Source: Enterococcus lactis
GTDB lineage: Bacteria > Bacillota > Bacilli > Lactobacillales > Enterococcaceae
Direction: 5' to 3'
DNA length: 64,000 nt
Assembly: GCF_015751045.1 (NCBI RefSeq)
Contig: NZ_BNJW01000010.1
Span: 1-64,000, forward strand
Part shown: in pieces, positions 10,126-18,680 of the stretch
Layout: each line of letters begins with the position of its first letter
Position numbering within the stretch: the stretch's first letter is position 1
Position numbers and translations under genes: made by a program
The notes under the pieces: model-generated
What the model was told of the DNA's origin: nothing
Seen by the model: only the letters and a program-made list of their open reading frames with translations
The model's database searches: none

Positions 10126-10344
10126 TTATGATTGCCTGGATCTGTAGTAGGGTTCATGATAGAAATGATCTTCATGAATTCTGCGCCGCTCAGATTGACG
10201 GTACTTCTTTTCATCCCACAACATGAACCACAAAGTAAATAACGGAACAAACACAAGTAAAGCTGGACGTATGCCGAAATTACCAATAATAATACCTAAA
10301 AACAAAACAGTTAATACTAAGCCAAGACGTCTCATTGATTTCAT
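10126..10344 (-). CDS. Small two-segment membrane protein under LexA control
   Basis: The 72-residue protein is of no family I recognise. Residues about 7-23 and 27-43 are hydrophobic and probably form a membrane hairpin. The tail (residues 44-72) is charged and rich in Arg, His and Tyr. A GAGGTGAG ribosome site precedes the ATG. The promoter (TTACAA, 16 bases, TATACT on the minus strand) has one LexA box inside its spacer and a second just past the start point, so it should be SOS-induced. Position next to lexA and small size recall SOS division inhibitors (YneA, SosA, SidA), but those have one membrane segment, so function is inference only. Confidence 0.7.
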   Translation of the reverse strand: MKSMRRLGLVLTVLFLGIIIGNFGIRPALLVFVPLFTLWFMLWDEKKYRQSERRRIHEDHFYHEPYYRSRQS

Positions 10345-10368
10345 GAATTCTCACCTCGTTAATTTATA

Positions 10369-10382
10369 CGAACAATTGTTCG
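10369..10382. promoter_or_regulatory. LexA box, perfect palindrome
   Basis: CGAACAATTGTTCG is a perfect 14-bp palindrome matching the Gram-positive LexA half-sites CGAAC/GTTCG. It lies just downstream of the predicted start point of the small membrane protein gene. Confidence 0.85.
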
Positions 10383-10389
10383 TGTATTT

Positions 10390-10417
10390 AGTATACGAAT
10401 ATTTGTTCGGTTTGTAA
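10390..10417 (-). promoter_or_regulatory. Promoter of the SOS membrane protein with embedded LexA box
   Basis: On the minus strand TTACAA (complement of 10412-10417) and TATACT (complement of 10390-10395) are 16 bases apart. The spacer is filled by CGAATATTTGTTCG (10396-10409), a LexA box with one half-site mismatch. Repressor bound there would block RNA polymerase directly. Confidence 0.75.
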
Positions 10418-10459
10418 AGAGGGAAGTGATAAAAATTTGAAAGAAGAAGAACTTGGGCG

Positions 10460-10492
10460 AAAAAAGAGTTTGAGACAATGGTCTCAAACTCG
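10460..10492 (-). terminator. lexA terminator
   Basis: GAGTTTGAGAC and GTCTCAAACTC form a perfect 11-bp stem followed on the minus strand by T residues. Confidence 0.85.
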
Positions 10493-10522
10493 GTTTTAAA
10501 CAATTTTCTTTTTTAGTACTAA

Positions 10523-11146
10523 TTAATAGATATGACTACGATAAAGCCCTACTACTCGTCCTAATATAGATACTTGATCTAAAATGATTGGTTCGAGTAA
10601 GTCGTTTTCAGGTTGAAGACGGAAGTAGTTTTTTTCTTTATAGAATCGTTTGCAAGTCGCTTCATCCTCTGCAGTCATTGCAATGACGATATCACCGTTT
10701 TGTGCCGTTTCCTGCTTCCGAACGATCACGTTATCGCCATCCAAAATTCCAGCATTGATCATACTATCTCCACGAATCGTCAGCATAAAGAGACTGCCTT
10801 CTTCAGAAGAAAGATTAGGAGGGATCGGAAAGAAGTCCGAAGCATCCTCTACTGCTAAAATTGGTTCTCCAGCTGTTACTACGCCAAGTACTGGAATAGT
10901 TGTTGGACGAATCCCAATCTTTTCTAAACCTTGTTTTGTCAACTCGATTGCACGAGGTTTCGTCGGATCTCTTTGGATAAACCCTTTTTTTTCAAGCCGT
11001 GCAAGATGACCGTGAACAGTAGAAGTAGAAGAAAGCTGAACAGCTTCCCCGATTTCACGGACAGTTGGCGGGTATCCTTTTTGGGTTACTTGTTCATGGA
11101 TATAACGTAAGACTTCAATTTGTCTTGATTCAGTTTGTCGGGCCAC
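10523..11146 (-). CDS. lexA: LexA, SOS repressor
   Basis: It represses DNA-damage genes and self-cleaves when RecA-ssDNA filaments form. The N-terminal winged helix ([24 protein letters not shown]) is followed by the cleavage site VVTAGEP (Ala-Gly), the catalytic Ser in GDSMINAGI, and the Lys in [11 protein letters not shown] chose GTG 11146 ([13 protein letters not shown], about 207 residues) because AAGG lies at a workable distance, while GTG 11155 abuts it. The promoter (TTGATT, 17 bases, TACTAT on the minus strand) is overlapped by a LexA box, giving autoregulation. Confidence 0.95.
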   Translation of the reverse strand: MARQTESRQIEVLRYIHEQVTQKGYPPTVREIGEAVQLSSTSTVHGHLARLEKKGFIQRDPTKPRAIELTKQGLEKIGIRPTTIPVLGVVTAGEPILAVEDASDFFPIPPNLSSEEGSLFMLTIRGDSMINAGILDGDNVIVRKQETAQNGDIVIAMTAEDEATCKRFYKEKNYFRLQPENDLLEPIILDQVSILGRVVGLYRSHIY

Positions 11147-11176
11147 AAGGTACACCTTCTTTCACTTGATAAATAA

Positions 11177-11205
11177 ATAGTACCATATAAAAAGCGCTAA
11201 ATCAA
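11177..11205 (-). promoter_or_regulatory. Predicted lexA promoter
   Basis: On the minus strand TTGATT (complement of 11200-11205) and TACTAT (complement of 11177-11182) are separated by 17 bases. Confidence 0.7.
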
Positions 11206-11216
11206 ACGAATGTTCG
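11203..11216. promoter_or_regulatory. LexA box between lexA and the DUF896 gene
   Basis: CAAACGAATGTTCG has one perfect half-site (GTTCG) and one single-mismatch half-site (CAAAC). It overlaps the lexA -35 and lies in the divergent intergenic region. Confidence 0.75.
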
Positions 11217-11292
11217 CATTTTATTTAGTTTATCTAGTTGTTTTTTTTTCAGTTTTTATATAATATGAAGGAGAGTAAAAGGAGGGCTGAGC

Positions 11293-11544
11293 ATGCTGTC
11301 ACCTGAAAAAATAGAGCGGATCAATGAACTCGCACGTAAAAAGAAGGAAAATGGTCTCTCGAAAGCCGAAGAACAAGAACAAATCAACTTGCGCAAAGAG
11401 TATTTGGAAGCTTTTCGTTCCGGTATGCGTCATCATATCGAAGGAATGAAAATCGTCGATCCTGAGGGCAATGACGTGACCCCGGAAAAATTAAAAGAAA
11501 TCCAAAAGAAAAAAGGCTTACACAACCGAAATGACAACTTTTAG
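11293..11544 (+). CDS. DUF896 (YnzC-like) small SOS-locus protein
   Basis: The 83-residue charged cytosolic protein starts [21 protein letters not shown] and matches the DUF896/YnzC family, helical-hairpin proteins of unknown function. In Bacillus subtilis ynzC belongs to the yneA-yneB-ynzC SOS operon divergent from lexA. Here the DUF896 gene takes that divergent place alone, with no yneA or yneB. A strong AAGGAGGG ribosome site precedes the ATG. The shared LexA box at 11203-11216 suggests damage control. Confidence 0.85.
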   Translation: MLSPEKIERINELARKKKENGLSKAEEQEQINLRKEYLEAFRSGMRHHIEGMKIVDPEGNDVTPEKLKEIQKKKGLHNRNDNF

Positions 11545-11563
11545 TAAAAAATACTGAAAATGA

Positions 11564-11592
11564 TTGCTTTTTCGTGTGACATCTTATAGAAT
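11564..11592 (+). promoter_or_regulatory. Predicted tkt promoter
   Basis: TTGCTT (11564-11569) and TAGAAT (11587-11592) are separated by 17 bases and lie 54 bases before the tkt start. Confidence 0.5.
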
Positions 11593-11645
11593 GAGAGTGT
11601 AAGAAATAAAGGTAAAAAAAACCTAAATTAATAGGAGGGGTTATT

Positions 11646-13643
11646 TTGTTTGACAAAATTGACCAACTTGGCGTTAACACAATTCGTACATTAAGTATTG
11701 AAGCAGTCCAAGAAGCAAACTCTGGACATCCTGGATTGCCGATGGGCGCAGCACCTATGGCATATGCGTTATGGACAAAACACCTGAAAGTAAATCCAAC
11801 GACATCCAAAAATTGGGCTGATCGCGACCGTTTCATTCTTTCAGCAGGACATGGGTCAGCAATGTTATATAGTTTACTTCATTTAGCTGGCTATCAAGTG
11901 ACAATTGATGATTTGAAACAATTCCGTCAATGGGATTCTAAGACACCAGGACATCCTGAAGTCCATCATACAGATGGTGTAGAAGCTACTACAGGCCCAT
12001 TAGGCCAAGGGATTGCAATGGCTGTTGGTATGGCGATGGCAGAAGCACACCTTGCAGCAACTTATAACAAAGAAAACTTCAACGTAATGGATCACTATAC
12101 GTATGCAATCTGTGGGGATGGAGACTTGATGGAAGGAGTCTCTCAAGAAGCAAGTTCGATGGCAGGTCATATGAAGTTAGGTAAATTAATCGTTTTATAT
12201 GATTCAAACGATATTTCATTAGATGGTCCAACTTCAAAAGCATTCACAGAAAATGTTGGTGCTCGTTATGAAGCATATGGCTGGCAACATATCTTAGTGA
12301 AAGACGGAAATGACTTAGAAGCAATCTCTAAAGCGATTGAAGAAGCAAAAGCTGAAACAGATAAACCAACGTTGATCGAAGTAAAAACAGTCATCGGCTA
12401 CGGTGCTCCTAAAGAAGGAACATCTGCTGTTCATGGTGCTCCTCTTGGCGAAGAGGGTATCAAGATGGCTAAAGAAGTTTACGGATGGAATTATCCAGAC
12501 TTCACTGTTCCCGAAGAAGTAGCTGCCCGCTTCCATCAAACAATGATAGAAGAAGGACAAAAAGCTGAAGATGCGTGGAATGAAATGTTTGCCAATTATA
12601 AAAAAGCTTATCCTGAATTAGCACAACAATTTGAAGATGCCTTTGATGGCAAACTGCCAGAAAACTGGGATGCAGAATTGCCAACTTATGAAGTAGAAAG
12701 CAGTCAAGCAAGCCGTGTTTCAAGTAAAGAAGTTATCCAAGAATTATCGAAAGCTATACCAAGTTTCTGGGGCGGTTCAGCAGATTTATCAGGTTCCAAT
12801 AATACAATGGTAGCTGCTGATAAAGATTTTACTCCCGAACATTATGAAGGACGTAACATCTGGTTTGGCGTTCGCGAATTTGCGATGGCTTCGGCTATGA
12901 ATGGTATCCAACTTCATGGCGGAACTCGTATCTATGGCGGAACATTCTTTGTCTTTGTCGATTACCTAAGACCAGCTGTTCGTTTAGCAGCGATTCAACA
13001 TACGCCTGTTGTTTACGTTTTGACACATGACTCCGTTGCTGTCGGAGAAGACGGACCAACACACGAACCGATTGAACAATTAGCTTCTGTTCGTTGCATG
13101 CCTGGTGTCCAAGTGATTCGTCCAGCAGACGGAAATGAAACACGTGCTGCTTGGAAAGTGGCGATGGAGACTACTGATGCGCCTACTATCCTTGTATTGA
13201 GCCGCCAAAACCTTCCTGTATTGCCTTCTACAAAAGAAGTAGCAGATGAAATGGTCAAAAAAGGCGCGTACGTTCTTTCTCCAGCTAAAGGAGAAACACC
13301 AGAAGGTATTTTGATTGCAACTGGTTCTGAAGTTGATTTAGCTGTGAAAGCTCAAAAAGAATTGGCAGAAAACGGGAAAGATGTTTCTGTTGTCTCTATG
13401 CCAAGCTTCGACCTGTTTGAAAAACAATCTTCTGAATACAAAGAAAGCGTACTTCCTAAAGCAGTGAAGAAACGCGTGGCGATCGAAGCTGCTGCATCAT
13501 TCGGATGGGAACGCTATGTGGGTACAGAAGGAACAACGATTACCATCGATCATTTCGGTGCATCTGCTCCTGGCGCTAAAATTTTAGAAGAGTTTGGATT
13601 TACAGTAGAAAATGTTGTGAATACGTACAATCAATTATCATAG
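11646..13643 (+). CDS. tkt: Transketolase
   Basis: It moves two-carbon units between sugar phosphates in the pentose phosphate pathway, using thiamine diphosphate. At 665 residues it has the full three-domain length. Visible motifs are SGHPGLPMG near residue 27, the thiamine diphosphate motif [13 protein letters not shown] near 156, the pyrimidine-domain stretch [19 protein letters not shown] near 460, and a C-terminal domain containing ATGSEVDLA. The start is TTG 11646 with AGGAGGGG six bases upstream. It has its own predicted promoter and terminator. Confidence 0.97.
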   Translation: MFDKIDQLGVNTIRTLSIEAVQEANSGHPGLPMGAAPMAYALWTKHLKVNPTTSKNWADRDRFILSAGHGSAMLYSLLHLAGYQVTIDDLKQFRQWDSKTPGHPEVHHTDGVEATTGPLGQGIAMAVGMAMAEAHLAATYNKENFNVMDHYTYAICGDGDLMEGVSQEASSMAGHMKLGKLIVLYDSNDISLDGPTSKAFTENVGARYEAYGWQHILVKDGNDLEAISKAIEEAKAETDKPTLIEVKTVIGYGAPKEGTSAVHGAPLGEEGIKMAKEVYGWNYPDFTVPEEVAARFHQTMIEEGQKAEDAWNEMFANYKKAYPELAQQFEDAFDGKLPENWDAELPTYEVESSQASRVSSKEVIQELSKAIPSFWGGSADLSGSNNTMVAADKDFTPEHYEGRNIWFGVREFAMASAMNGIQLHGGTRIYGGTFFVFVDYLRPAVRLAAIQHTPVVYVLTHDSVAVGEDGPTHEPIEQLASVRCMPGVQVIRPADGNETRAAWKVAMETTDAPTILVLSRQNLPVLPSTKEVADEMVKKGAYVLSPAKGETPEGILIATGSEVDLAVKAQKELAENGKDVSVVSMPSFDLFEKQSSEYKESVLPKAVKKRVAIEAAASFGWERYVGTEGTTITIDHFGASAPGAKILEEFGFTVENVVNTYNQLS

Positions 13644-13670
13644 ACACCAATCATTGTTTGAATGATAAAG

Positions 13671-13704
13671 ACAGCTGTCTGCAAGTTGGAGGCAGCTGTT
13701 TTTT
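13671..13704 (+). terminator. tkt terminator
   Basis: ACAGCTG...CAGCTGT forms a stem with a short imperfect extension, followed by six T. Confidence 0.75.
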
Positions 13705-13791
13705 ATGTGGTGGTAAGAATAAATCAATGTTACTTTTCGTCTTCTGTTATATTACATTTAAATGACAAAACAAAGAATTCTTCGGATTAGT

Positions 13792-13820
13792 TTGTGTTTC
13801 TTGAGAATTAAAAGTATAAT
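13792..13820 (+). promoter_or_regulatory. Predicted promoter of the secreted glucosaminidase gene
   Basis: TTGTGT (13792-13797) and a perfect TATAAT (13815-13820) are 17 bases apart. An AT-rich leader of about 60 bases follows. Confidence 0.65.
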
Positions 13821-13889
13821 TTAATTAATTAAGTTTGTTTTAAGAAGAGAACTTTTTATTAAGTTTTTTTATTTTGAGGAGGAATTTGA

Positions 13890-14783
13890 ATGCAAGAGCT
13901 GAAGACCCGCAGTGCCCGACACCATAGACCTAAAAGAAACATGGTGATCAATAAAAAAGCGATTGCTCCTTTAATTGGAACGAGTCTTTTAGTTGGGCCG
14001 ATGATGGTTACAGCGGTACCGCAAAGTGTTCATGCAGATGAACAAGGATCTCAAACAGTCGCTGATCCTCAAGCGTTTATCGATCAAATCGGCTGGTCTG
14101 CATCAGAAGTTGCTGCAAGTAATGACTTGTATGCTTCAGTCATGATCGCTCAAGCGTTGTTGGAAAGTGCATATGGTACTTCCGGATTAGCTAGTGCGCC
14201 CAATTATAATTTGTTCGGTGTAAAAGGAAGCTATAACGGACAGGTCGTTTATATGGCAACCAAAGAATATGTAAACGGACAATGGGTAACGATGAATGAA
14301 CCATTCCGAAAATATTCTTCTTATTGGGAATCCTTCCAAGACCATGCAAATGTTCTTCGTTCAACCAGTTTTTCAACAGGCGATTATCATTATGCTGGTG
14401 TATGGAAAAGCAATACAACAAGTTTTTATGATGCAACAGCGTACTTGACAGGTCGTTACGCTACCGATCCAGATTATGGAACCAAATTGAACTCATTGAT
14501 TAATACTTATAATTTAACCCGTTTTGATACACCATCAACTGGTTCGGCGACCACAACAACTACAAGTACAACAACAACAACTACTACGACGACTTCAACG
14601 TCATCATCATCTTCGACAACAGGTGCGGATACAAATAGTAGTCAAACATATACAGTTGTATCAGGAGATACGCTATGGGATATTGCACAAAAATTTGGCA
14701 TGTCTGTTGATGATCTAATGGCGAAAAACGGCATGTCCATGTCCAGTTATTCTTTATTAGTCGGACAAGAACTAAACGTGTGA
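13890..14783 (+). CDS. Secreted GH73 N-acetylglucosaminidase with one LysM domain
   Basis: It is a peptidoglycan hydrolase like enterococcal Mur-2/AtlA but short (297 residues). An extended basic N-terminus precedes a hydrophobic signal segment, with a probable cut after VHA near residue 50. The glucosaminidase domain spans about 60-210, with the catalytic Glu in AQALLESAYGTSG. A Thr/Ser linker of about 30 residues follows, encoded by near-perfect ACA/ACG/ACT triplets. One LysM (YTVVSGDTLWDIAQKFG) closes the protein, where relatives carry up to six. GAGGAGGAA precedes the ATG. It is monocistronic. Confidence 0.9.
   Translation: MQELKTRSARHHRPKRNMVINKKAIAPLIGTSLLVGPMMVTAVPQSVHADEQGSQTVADPQAFIDQIGWSASEVAASNDLYASVMIAQALLESAYGTSGLASAPNYNLFGVKGSYNGQVVYMATKEYVNGQWVTMNEPFRKYSSYWESFQDHANVLRSTSFSTGDYHYAGVWKSNTTSFYDATAYLTGRYATDPDYGTKLNSLINTYNLTRFDTPSTGSATTTTTSTTTTTTTTTSTSSSSSTTGADTNSSQTYTVVSGDTLWDIAQKFGMSVDDLMAKNGMSMSSYSLLVGQELNV
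14540..14628 (+). repeat. Triplet-repeat tract coding a Thr/Ser linker
   Basis: A run of ACA, ACT, ACG and TCA/TCG codons encodes the linker between the catalytic and LysM domains. Slippage here would change linker length by whole codons without shifting the frame. Confidence 0.7.
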
Positions 14784-14792
14784 TTTAGATAA

Positions 14793-14838
14793 AAAGGCAA
14801 AGAAACTACCATATCTGGTATATCTTTGTCTTTTTTTT
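14793..14838 (+). terminator. Terminator of the glucosaminidase gene
   Basis: AAAGGCAAAGA pairs imperfectly with TCTTTGTCTTT around an inner TACCA/TGGTA stem, then a T-run. Confidence 0.8.
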
Positions 14839-14923
14839 GCTAGTCAAAGACGAATCACTCGCCAGAAATGAACAGATTGTATTATGATAAGTAGGGAAGA
14901 GCAAAGACAAGGAGGAATTGAAG

Positions 14924-15850
14924 ATGACAGCTATCTATAACTCAGTCACCGAATTGATTGGTAAAACACCAATCGTCAAATTAAATAAAATCGTACCAGA
15001 AGATTCAGCAGATGTATTTGTGAAACTTGAGTTTTTTAATCCAGGAGGAAGTGTAAAGGACCGGATTGCTCTAAGTATGATAGAAAAAGCGGAACATGAT
15101 GGATTACTGAAACCAGGAGATACCATCATTGAACCTACCTCCGGAAATACAGGAATCGGATTGTCGATGGTAGGAGTCGCGAAAGGATATAAAGTCATTA
15201 TCGTGATGCCTGAGACGATGAGTATCGAAAGACGTTTATTGATGAAAGGATACGGCGCAGAGTTGATTCTGACGCCTGGTGTGGATGGTATTTCTGGATC
15301 CATTAGAGAAGCAGAACGTTTGGCAAAAGAAAATGGCTACTTTTTACCATTACAATTTGAAAATGAAGCAAATCCTCTTGTACATGAAAAAACGACTGGT
15401 CCAGAGATTCATCAAGCCTTTGGAGTAAATGGATTGGACGCTTTTGTCGCAGGTATCGGGACAGGCGGGACAATCACTGGCGCTGGCCGAGAATTAAAAC
15501 GTGTGTATCCAAAGATCGAATTAGTAGGGGTAGAACCGGCAGAATCTGCCATTTTAGAAGGAAAAGAAGCAGGTCCTCACAAAATCCAAGGGATCGGTAC
15601 AGGCTTTGTTCCTAAAACACTGGATACCTCTGTATATGATAAAGTCCTTTCCGTGACTGGAGACGAAGCGATGGAAACAGCTAGAGAAGTCGGACGAAAA
15701 GAAGGAATTTTAGTTGGTATCTCATCTGGCGCTGCAATTGCTGCCGCATTAAAAGTCGCAAAAGAACTAGGGAAAGGCAAAAAGGTATTAGCAGTCGTTC
15801 CCGACAATGGTGAACGTTATTTATCTACAGCCCTTTACCAAGAAATGTAA
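14924..15850 (+). CDS. cysK: Cysteine synthase A (O-acetylserine sulfhydrylase)
   Basis: It makes cysteine from O-acetylserine and sulfide with pyridoxal phosphate. The PLP lysine lies in GGSVKDR near residue 42, the substrate loop is [10 protein letters not shown], the phosphate loop is [13 protein letters not shown], and the C-terminal SGAAIAAA is present. I chose ATG 14924 (308 residues, [13 protein letters not shown]) because GGAGG lies eight bases before it; the upstream in-frame TTG at 14918 would sit almost on that site. Cystathionine-beta-synthase-like relatives are less likely at this length. It is monocistronic. Confidence 0.94.
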   Translation: MTAIYNSVTELIGKTPIVKLNKIVPEDSADVFVKLEFFNPGGSVKDRIALSMIEKAEHDGLLKPGDTIIEPTSGNTGIGLSMVGVAKGYKVIIVMPETMSIERRLLMKGYGAELILTPGVDGISGSIREAERLAKENGYFLPLQFENEANPLVHEKTTGPEIHQAFGVNGLDAFVAGIGTGGTITGAGRELKRVYPKIELVGVEPAESAILEGKEAGPHKIQGIGTGFVPKTLDTSVYDKVLSVTGDEAMETAREVGRKEGILVGISSGAAIAAALKVAKELGKGKKVLAVVPDNGERYLSTALYQEM

Positions 15851-15947
15851 GTAAACTTGTTTCTCTATAAATAGGTTTATGTGGAAGGCTTTTACAGATG
15901 AAAAGAAAATACAAAAATCTATGATAAGAAAAGAGTTAGTTGAATAG

Positions 15948-15988
15948 AGACGTAGAATGGTGAACATGACTGTTTTACGTCTTTTTTT
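15948..15988 (+). terminator. cysK terminator
   Basis: AGACGTA pairs with TACGTCT across a 21-base loop that allows extra A-T pairs, followed by a run of T. Confidence 0.65.
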
Positions 15989-16088
15989 CATTAAAATACA
16001 ATAAAATTGAATTTTCTTTTCATGTTAAGTGGATTTTAAAATGTAAAAATAGTATGATAAGACGAGAATAACAACGTGGGGTGTTTAC

Positions 16089-16535
16089 ATGGAAAATAAG
16101 TTAGTCGAAGAGGTTATCGAAAAGTTAAAAAAAGAGAACATTCGAATCACACCTCAACGGTACGCGGTTTTAGAATATTTGATTGAACATCATTCCCATC
16201 CAACAGCTGATGAGATTTATAAAGCACTTGAACATCGTTTCCCAAACATGAGTGTTGCGACCGTTTACAACAATCTTCGTCTGTTTACTTCGATTGGATT
16301 TGTTCAAGAAATGAAGTACGGCGATGCTTCTAGCCGTTTTGATTTCAGCTCAAAGCGTCACTATCATGTGATTTGCGAAAACTGTGGTAAGATCGTTGAT
16401 TTTCATTACCCAGGGTTAGAAGATATAGAAATGGCTGCGAGTAGGCTGACTGATTTTGAGATTAACGAACATCGGCTGGAATTGTATGGACTTTGTCCAG
16501 ACTGTAAAGAATCAGCAAAAAAGGCACAAATGTAA
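16089..16535 (+). CDS. perR: PerR, peroxide-sensing Fur-family repressor
   Basis: It represses peroxide-defence genes and is inactivated by metal-catalysed oxidation of its histidines. The 148-residue product closely matches Bacillus PerR. The DNA-binding helix is in [24 protein letters not shown]. The regulatory metal site ligands are conserved in the same context ([18 protein letters not shown]). The structural zinc site is CENC...CPDC. The Asp in VDFHYPG, where Fur has Glu, favours PerR over Fur or Zur. GTGGGGTG precedes the ATG. It lies upstream of nox but has its own terminator. Confidence 0.93.
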   Translation: MENKLVEEVIEKLKKENIRITPQRYAVLEYLIEHHSHPTADEIYKALEHRFPNMSVATVYNNLRLFTSIGFVQEMKYGDASSRFDFSSKRHYHVICENCGKIVDFHYPGLEDIEMAASRLTDFEINEHRLELYGLCPDCKESAKKAQM

Positions 16536-16563
16536 AAACAGTTTCTACAAGTGTTACACCTAA

Positions 16564-16602
16564 AAAAGCTGGCTGCGTAAAAAAACGCTAGCTTTTTTTT
16601 AT
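16564..16602 (+). terminator. perR terminator
   Basis: An AAAAGCTGGCTGCGT...ACGCTAGCTTTT hairpin with a small internal mismatch is followed by a long T tract. Confidence 0.8.
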
Positions 16603-16635
16603 TTTTTTGTCTTTTATTCACAAGGACAAATGTTA

Positions 16636-16653
16636 AAGTGAATATTATCACAA
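16636..16653. promoter_or_regulatory. Rex-like operator upstream of nox
   Basis: AAGTGAATATTATCACAA matches the redox-repressor Rex pattern TTGTGA-N6-TCACAA at 10 of 12 fixed positions. Rex is known to control NADH-reoxidising genes in Gram-positives. The site lies about 155 bases before the nox ATG. Confidence 0.5.
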
Positions 16654-16714
16654 TAAGAATCTTGCTAACAATGGATTTCTATGATTGTAAATGAGTAAAA
16701 CTACAAATAAACCT

Positions 16715-16728
16715 TTGTGAATTCACAA
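16715..16728. promoter_or_regulatory. Perfect palindrome upstream of nox
   Basis: TTGTGAATTCACAA is a perfect 14-bp palindrome with the same half-site as Rex but a centre four bases shorter. It lies 12 bases before the proposed nox -35. It may be an operator for Rex or another regulator. Confidence 0.45.
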
Positions 16729-16739
16729 GCATTAAACTG

Positions 16740-16766
16740 TTGTATCCGTTTTATTTCTGTTATAGT
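16740..16766 (+). promoter_or_regulatory. Possible nox promoter
   Basis: TTGTAT (16740-16745) and TATAGT (16761-16766) are separated by 15 bases, shorter than ideal. Confidence 0.4.
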
Positions 16767-16807
16767 AATTTTGTCGAAGGACAAAATGTTAATCGGAGGG
16801 ACCATAA

Positions 16808-18160
16808 ATGAAAGTAGTAGTAATTGGCTGTACTCATGCAGGTACTGCAGCTGTAAAAAGTATTTTAAAAAATCATCCAGAAGCAGAAGTGACAGTATAT
16901 GAAAGAAATGACAATATTTCTTTCTTATCTTGCGGTATCGCACTTTATGTCGGCGGAGTAGTAAAAGACCCAGCAGGCTTGTTCTACTCAAACCCTGAAG
17001 AATTATCTTCATTAGGAGCAACAGTTAAAATGGAACACGATGTAACAGACGTCGATACAGAAAACAAAACAGTGACGGCAAAAGATCTGAAAACAGGAGA
17101 AACAGAAACGGTTTCTTATGATAAATTAGTAATGACAACTGGTTCATGGCCTATCATCCCACCGATTAGTGGAATTGATGCAAAAAATGTACTCCTCTGC
17201 AAAAACTACAACCAAGCAAATGAAATCATTGCACAAGCGAAAGAAGCGAAACGTGTAGTAATCGTTGGTGGTGGGTATATCGGTATTGAATTAGTCGAAG
17301 CTTTTGTCGAATCTGGAAAACAAGTAACATTGATTGATGGGTTAGACCGCATCTTGAATAAATATCTAGATAAACCATTCACAGATATCCTAGAAAAAGA
17401 ATTGACAGACCGCGGTGTCACTCTTGCACTAGGTGAAAATGTCACTGAATTCATCACAGATGAAGAAGGAAAAGTGAAACAAGTAGCTACACCAACAGAT
17501 ACATTTGATACAGATATGGTCATTTTATGTGTGGGCTTCCGTCCAAATACAAAACTGATCGAAGGAAAAGTAGAGACACTGCCGAACGGGGCAATCAAAG
17601 TAAATGAATACATGCAAACAAGTGATCCAGACATTTTTGCCGCTGGAGATTCAGCAGTAGTCAACTACAATCCAAGTGGTACACAAAACTATATTCCTCT
17701 GGCAACAAATGCCGTGCGCCAAGGCTTGCTTGTAGGAAATAACTTGACAGAGCATAAAATGGCGTATCGTGGGACTCAAGGAACTTCAGGACTTTATCTA
17801 TTTGGCTGGACGATTGGCTCGACAGGAGTAACTAAAGAAAGCGCAACATTGAACGATCTAGAAGTCCAAGCAACGGTATTTGAAGATAATTATCGTCCAG
17901 AGTTCATGCCGACTACCGAAAAAGTAATGATGGAGTTAGTTTATGAAAAAGGCACAAATCGTATCGTTGGTGCTCAGTTCATGTCTAAATACGACATTAC
18001 GCAATCAGCAAATACTATGTCTTTAGCTGTTCAAAATAAAATGACTGTAGAAGATCTTGCTCTTTCAGACTTCTTCTTCCAACCACATTTTGACCGTCCT
18101 TGGAATTACTTGAACCTACTTGCACAAGCAGCGCTAGGCGAAATCGAAACAGCACAATAA
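16808..18160 (+). CDS. nox: Water-forming NADH oxidase
   Basis: It reduces O2 with NADH, regenerating NAD+ during aerobic fermentation. The 450-residue flavoprotein has the FAD motif VIGCTHAGTAA at the N-terminus, the redox Cys in SFLSCGIALY near residue 42, the NAD motif VVGGGYIGIELVEAF near 155, and the FAD contact FAAGDSAVV near 280. The single active-site Cys matches enterococcal Nox; CoA-disulfide reductase is a less likely relative. ATCGGAGGG precedes the ATG. Rex-like palindromes upstream suggest control by the NADH/NAD+ ratio. Confidence 0.95.
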   Translation: MKVVVIGCTHAGTAAVKSILKNHPEAEVTVYERNDNISFLSCGIALYVGGVVKDPAGLFYSNPEELSSLGATVKMEHDVTDVDTENKTVTAKDLKTGETETVSYDKLVMTTGSWPIIPPISGIDAKNVLLCKNYNQANEIIAQAKEAKRVVIVGGGYIGIELVEAFVESGKQVTLIDGLDRILNKYLDKPFTDILEKELTDRGVTLALGENVTEFITDEEGKVKQVATPTDTFDTDMVILCVGFRPNTKLIEGKVETLPNGAIKVNEYMQTSDPDIFAAGDSAVVNYNPSGTQNYIPLATNAVRQGLLVGNNLTEHKMAYRGTQGTSGLYLFGWTIGSTGVTKESATLNDLEVQATVFEDNYRPEFMPTTEKVMMELVYEKGTNRIVGAQFMSKYDITQSANTMSLAVQNKMTVEDLALSDFFFQPHFDRPWNYLNLLAQAALGEIETAQ

Positions 18161-18210
18161 AGAAAGACAGACGGGAGCGGTTATGAAAGAGCTGTTTAGT
18201 TTTGACTGAT

Positions 18211-18270
18211 TACCGTTTATTTTGGAAAAAGGGTTGTGACGCGTTTTTTGTCACGACCCTCTGTCTTTTT
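18211..18270 (+). repeat. Terminator repeat, copy A (after nox)
   Basis: TACCGTTTATTTTGGAAAAA is followed by the hairpin AGGGTTGTGAC/GTCACGACCCT and a T-rich tail. It resembles copies at 18681, 30307 and 26716 and serves as the nox terminator. Confidence 0.65.
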
Positions 18271-18392
18271 GTGAAAAGTACAATTAGTTGTCTTTCTTCG
18301 CATTTTTTGTCACAATAAGCAACAAAGATAAAGCTGTTACATAAAAGAACAAGCAGTTTTACTTGAACTTGAAAAGAAAGGTGAGAAAGAAG

Positions 18393-18680
18393 ATGAATAA
18401 AGAATATTTTGTCCAACAAGATGCATTTTTAGAAGATTATAAAAATGTTGCGAAAGAGTCGACGATCAATATAGATGAGTTGGCGGAGCAAGTGCTCTCT
18501 CAATTGAATGAAACACAAGAGGAATATTATACGATGCCAGCAGAAGATGCGAAAGATAATGCTTCTCATCGTTTTCCTTTCAGTCGGCGCATCTACTCAG
18601 ATGAAAATGACGGCACATTGAATACGGAGTACACATATGAAGGACAGCCGTATGAACTAGAAACAGAAGATGATGTTTAA
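18393..18680 (+). CDS. Conserved-looking small acidic protein of unknown function
   Basis: The 95-residue soluble acidic protein begins MNKEYFVQQDAFLEDYKN. It has no membrane segment, no cysteine and no motif I can name. Its N-terminal half is probably helical and its C-terminal half is rich in Asp, Glu and Tyr. I chose ATG 18393 because AAAGGTGAG stands upstream; the open frame reaches TTG 18363 without a ribosome site. It sits between nox and the MarR gene and is bracketed by two copies of the same terminator repeat, so it is probably transcribed alone. Confidence 0.7.
   Translation: MNKEYFVQQDAFLEDYKNVAKESTINIDELAEQVLSQLNETQEEYYTMPAEDAKDNASHRFPFSRRIYSDENDGTLNTEYTYEGQPYELETEDDV

Noticed and set aside
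11384-11836. Minus-strand frame of 150 codons opposite the DUF896 and tkt starts
   Set aside because: It runs against two well-supported genes and a promoter, with no recognisable protein motif.
14540-14628. Triplet repeat considered as a phase-variation switch
   Set aside because: Units are three bases, so slippage keeps the frame; it can vary linker length but not switch the gene off.
16020-16088. Possible PerR box before perR
   Set aside because: The AT-rich stretch does not match TTATAATNATTATAA closely enough to call.
18363-18392. Upstream TTG start for the small acidic protein
   Set aside because: No ribosome site before TTG 18363, while ATG 18393 has AAAGGTGAG.
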